Below, in pieces: positions 5,056 to 7,116 of a DNA stretch of 7,116 nt (positions within the stretch are counted from its first letter, which is position 1; every line of letters begins with the position of its first letter). Made by a program: the position numbers and the translations under genes. The stretch spans positions 1 to 7,116 of the forward strand of contig CALGGM010000203.1 of the NCBI GenBank assembly GCA_937915925.1, read 5' to 3'. The notes below the pieces were generated by a model, which was not told the origin of the DNA, did not search any database, and saw only the letters and a list, made by a program, of their open reading frames with translations. The stretch comes from an uncultured Clostridia bacterium. GTDB taxonomy: Bacteria > Bacillota > Clostridia > Christensenellales > CAG-138.

Positions 5056-5822
5056 CAGTCCTCTACCTCATCCATATAAACCGTCTCGCGGTCGTTCTCC
5101 GAAAGCGCCTTTGCGCGAATGTAGATCGGCGCAAACGTCGCGCCCTGCGTGATATGCACTTCGCCGTGCGCAAGCATTTCCAAAAGTGCCATGAACGTTA
5201 CGATCTTTTCCATGCGCGAGCTGCCGTAGCCGAACAGATCCGAAAACCGTACGCGTCCTTCCTTCAGCCGAGCGCGAAGATGCAGCACGCGGTCACGCAC
5301 CGTAAACGAGTCGGGACGCACGCGCTGCGTCCGATCAGGCCTATCCTCCGTCTCGTCCTCGCGGTTCAGAACATCCAGAAACGCCTGATACAGCTGATCG
5401 AGCGAGGTGTTTTTAAGCTCGAACTTTTGCGGCGGCAGCGCGACGTCCTCCGGAAGCCGCGCGATCGCCTTTTTCGCTTCCTCGAAGCGTTCGGACAGCT
5501 CGGCGCTCGCGGTCTTGATCGCCTTGTATTCGCGAAGCTGTCGAAGCAGCTGCTCCTTCGGATCCTCCTCCTCTTCCTCCTCGACCGGCGGACGCGGAAG
5601 AAGGCTTCGAGACTTGATCAGCAAAAGCTGTGCGGCGACCGTCAGAAACGAGCTTGCGCGGTCCATGTCGAGTTCAGATAGATCGTCCATATACGCAAGG
5701 TACTGCGCCGTGATCTCGGACACGAAGATGTCCTCGATATTGACCTCCGCCTTTTCGATCAGATGCAGTAAAAGGTCGAGCGGTCCTTCAAATTGTGAAA
5801 GTGAAACGCGATACTCTTCCAT
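5055..5822 (-). CDS. scpA: Segregation and condensation protein A (ScpA, kleisin)
   Basis: A 255-residue kleisin subunit of the SMC-ScpAB condensin. The N-terminal domain begins with the family hallmark YRVSLSQFEGPLDLLLHLIEKAEVNIEDI (about 4-32), which contacts the SMC neck. The middle is an acidic linker with six consecutive glutamates (81-86). The C-terminal winged helix (about 172-245, FSDLFGYGSSRMEKIVTFMALLEMLAHGEV) would bind the SMC head. The length is normal. The start ATG 5822 lies 2 bases after the protease gene stop and has no recognisable ribosome binding site (GCTGCTGTAACC precedes it), so it is probably translated by ribosomes arriving from the upstream gene. It overlaps scpB by one base. 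Confidence 0.97.
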   Translation of the reverse strand: MEEYRVSLSQFEGPLDLLLHLIEKAEVNIEDIFVSEITAQYLAYMDDLSELDMDRASSFLTVAAQLLLIKSRSLLPRPPVEEEEEEDPKEQLLRQLREYKAIKTASAELSERFEEAKKAIARLPEDVALPPQKFELKNTSLDQLYQAFLDVLNREDETEDRPDRTQRVRPDSFTVRDRVLHLRARLKEGRVRFSDLFGYGSSRMEKIVTFMALLEMLAHGEVHITQGATFAPIYIRAKALSENDRETVYMDEVED

Positions 5823-5824
5823 GG

Positions 5825-6484
5825 TTACAGCAGCGCGAGCGCGATCCGGTAGATCAGGTCAAACACCCAGCCCGTGACGATCGAGACCGGGTAAAAATCC
5901 AAAAGCCGCGAGAGCAGAAGCAGTCCGATCAGAATGAACTGTCCGTATCTGCGAAGAAACAGGAACGCCCGAAACGGCAGATGTTTAGCGAACAGCAGCT
6001 CGAAAATGTGATACCCGTCGAGCGGATACAGCGGGATCAGATTGAACAGGAACAGCGCGATATTCAGCGAAATGCCGTACTCAACGATCGTCCAAAGGTA
6101 TTCGCTTTCAAGCCATTTTTGCGGATGCTTGATCGCTAACTGAAAGAATACGATATACAGGATCGAGAAGAGGATCGCAAGCAGCAGGTTCATCGTTACG
6201 CCCGCGAGCGAAACAATCGCTTCGCCCTTTCGGTAATTCCTGTAGTTGCGCGGATTGACGGGAACCGGCTTTGCCCAGCCGAAGCCGACCAAAAGGATCA
6301 TAATAAGTCCGACCGGATCGATGTGCGCGAGCGGGTTCAGCGTCATGCGTCCGAGCATCATGGCGGTATCGTCGCCGTTTTTGTGCGCGGCAAACGCATG
6401 CCCCCATTCATGCAGGGTCAGGCTGATCAGCATGATCGGCACGATGCATGCGAGCATCTTTAAGAATTCGAGCGGATCGCTCAT
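5825..6484 (-). CDS. Site-2 protease family (M50) membrane metalloprotease
   Basis: A polytopic membrane protein of the site-2 protease family (YwhC type), 219 residues from the chosen start. The zinc-binding motif HEWGH (His25, Glu26, His29) sits in the first helix. It is followed by GRMTLNPLAHIDPVGLIM and GWAKPVPVNPRNYRNYRKGE, both signatures of this subgroup, and by NLIPLYPLDG (Asp156, third zinc ligand). At least four or five hydrophobic segments are visible and the active site is complete. Substrates are unknown. Family members cut membrane-embedded proteins, but this subgroup has no assigned target that I know of. Frames extend to ATG 6511 and 6541. The 6541 start lies within a terminator and ahead of a -10 box, so 6484 is preferred, although its ribosome binding site (TTTAGG) is weak. 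It is the first gene of the operon with scpA, scpB and dCMP deaminase. Confidence 0.93.
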   Translation of the reverse strand: MSDPLEFLKMLACIVPIMLISLTLHEWGHAFAAHKNGDDTAMMLGRMTLNPLAHIDPVGLIMILLVGFGWAKPVPVNPRNYRNYRKGEAIVSLAGVTMNLLLAILFSILYIVFFQLAIKHPQKWLESEYLWTIVEYGISLNIALFLFNLIPLYPLDGYHIFELLFAKHLPFRAFLFLRRYGQFILIGLLLLSRLLDFYPVSIVTGWVFDLIYRIALALL

Positions 6485-6517
6485 CAATAAACCTAAATTC
6501 AGTAAAATCATGTCCCC

Positions 6518-6546
6518 ATTATAAACGAAAAAGCGAGGCATTGCAA
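6518..6546 (-). promoter_or_regulatory. Promoter of the site-2 protease-scpAB operon
   Basis: On the minus strand an exact TATAAT (6523-6518) is preceded by 17 bp and TTGCAA (6546-6541), which matches four of six -35 positions. Transcription would start near 6511, giving about 27 bases of leader to ATG 6484, or a leaderless message if ATG 6511 is used. The -35 box falls inside the hairpin of the preceding terminator. Confidence 0.6.
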
Positions 6547-6560
6547 GAGCAATTCCCCGC
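6528..6560 (-). terminator. Rho-independent terminator after the carboxypeptidase gene
   Basis: Read on the minus strand, bases 6560-6549 pair with 6544-6533 around a TCTT loop: a 12-position stem with two mismatches. TTTTT (6532-6528) follows immediately. It lies 25 bases after the stop of the D-Ala-D-Ala carboxypeptidase gene and separates it from the site-2 protease operon. Confidence 0.72.
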
Positions 6561-6584
6561 CTGCGGCGAAATTCGCTGCGCTTC

Positions 6585-7116
6585 TTATCCGTTCAAAAAT
6601 AGCCCGATCACGCGCTTCAAAATCTCCGGCAATCGGTTTGCCGTGACCGGCTCCTTCGGGTACAGTGCAGCTTCCAAAAGAAGCGTTCCGTCCGCGCCGT
6701 AATAGGCAATGCTGCCGACCGCGAATTCCGGATCGAGCGGCGCGGTCAAAACCTCCGGCAGATCGACCTTCTTCTGCGGCTCACCGTCGCTCTTTTTCAG
6801 CAGCAGCGATACGCTGTCCTTGGCGTACAGATCGATCGCTTCGATGTCCGCGCCCTCGACCGGATAGCTTTCCAGAACCGGCTCGTCGGGGTCGCAGATC
6901 GTATAGACCTTGTAGTTTGCGAACGCCTCCTCAAAGAGCTTCGTTGCGGTCTCAAAGCGGATCTTGCTGTTCTGCGCGCCGATGACCGAACAGACATAGG
7001 TCGTTTCGCCGCGTCTGCACGCGAATACGCCGCAGTAACCGTCGTCTTTGGAGCTGCCGGTAAACAGCCCGACACACCCGGGAAGCGACGTCAAAAGCTT
7101 GTTCGCCGAAGCGAGC
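6585..7116 (-). CDS. D-Ala-D-Ala carboxypeptidase family (S11) protein, C-terminal part
   Basis: The C-terminal 176 residues of a DacF/PBP5-like protein, which normally trims the terminal D-Ala from peptidoglycan stem peptides at the outer face of the membrane; the 5' end is outside the window. The segment NKLLTSLPGCVGLFTGSSKDDGYCGVFACRRG aligns by eye with the family pattern NxLLxxYPGVDGLKTGxTxxAGYC. In place of the KTG lysine there is Phe (codon 7064-7062), which should impair classical activity. After ATKLFEEAFANYKV comes the PBP5 C-terminal beta domain, with the tell-tale LTAPLDPEFAVGSIAYYGADG. The last residues NRLPEILKRVIGLFLNG could form an amphipathic membrane anchor. The SxxK and SxN motifs would lie upstream and cannot be checked. 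The gene ends ahead of its own terminator. Confidence 0.85.
   Translation of the reverse strand, partial: LASANKLLTSLPGCVGLFTGSSKDDGYCGVFACRRGETTYVCSVIGAQNSKIRFETATKLFEEAFANYKVYTICDPDEPVLESYPVEGADIEAIDLYAKDSVSLLLKKSDGEPQKKVDLPEVLTAPLDPEFAVGSIAYYGADGTLLLEAALYPKEPVTANRLPEILKRVIGLFLNG

Noticed and set aside
5034..5681. Long + strand open frame (215 codons) opposite scpA
   Set aside because: It lies antisense to the unmistakable scpA gene and its translation is a low-complexity Arg/Leu-rich shadow without a ribosome binding site.
6541..6541. Most upstream ATG for the site-2 protease
   Set aside because: It lies within the terminator hairpin and upstream of the -10 box, and the added residues are not family-like.

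Overview
The window looks like chromosomal DNA from an anaerobic, low-to-mid GC member of the Bacillota, most likely a gut-type clostridial lineage. Three things support this: strong AGGAGG-type ribosome binding sites, the site-2-protease / scpA / scpB gene order next to a D-Ala-D-Ala carboxypeptidase, and a palindromic repeat of a kind that I recall from gut Clostridia. No species can be named from the sequence alone.

Left arm (1-2152, + strand): the 3' end of an ABC exporter, then a consensus sigma-A-type promoter preceded by a perfect 15-bp palindrome. A tight four-gene run follows: a DUF2975 membrane protein, a YozG-like XRE/Cro regulator, a small three-helix membrane protein and a lipoprotein. 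It closes with a rho-independent terminator at 2123-2152. The DUF2975 plus XRE pair is the Bacillus yoaS-yozG arrangement. The operon probably encodes a small, self-regulated envelope module of unknown purpose.

Middle (2053-3995): about 500 bp without a gene, holding a decayed terminator, a real terminator, a MITE-like palindromic element (2198-2383) and a 56-bp near-exact copy of the lipobox region of the first lipoprotein gene. Two further uncharacterised lipoprotein genes follow and end at a bidirectional terminator. This stretch is more AT-rich than the right arm. Duplicated scraps both upstream and downstream of the lipoprotein genes suggest that the cluster grew by duplication and decay.

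Right arm (4009-7116, - strand, convergent with the rest): a conserved housekeeping set. Read in its own direction it is a D-Ala-D-Ala carboxypeptidase (5' end outside the window), a terminator overlapped by a new promoter, a site-2 protease family (M50) membrane protein, scpA, scpB and dCMP deaminase. ScpA and ScpB are the kleisin and winged-helix subunits of the SMC condensin complex. Their genes overlap by one base and are probably translationally coupled.

I found no rRNA, tRNA, CRISPR array, transposase or integrase. The features most worth a second look are the lipobox-spanning repeat, the FTG in place of the KTG motif in the carboxypeptidase, and the promoter nested in a terminator ahead of the site-2 protease.
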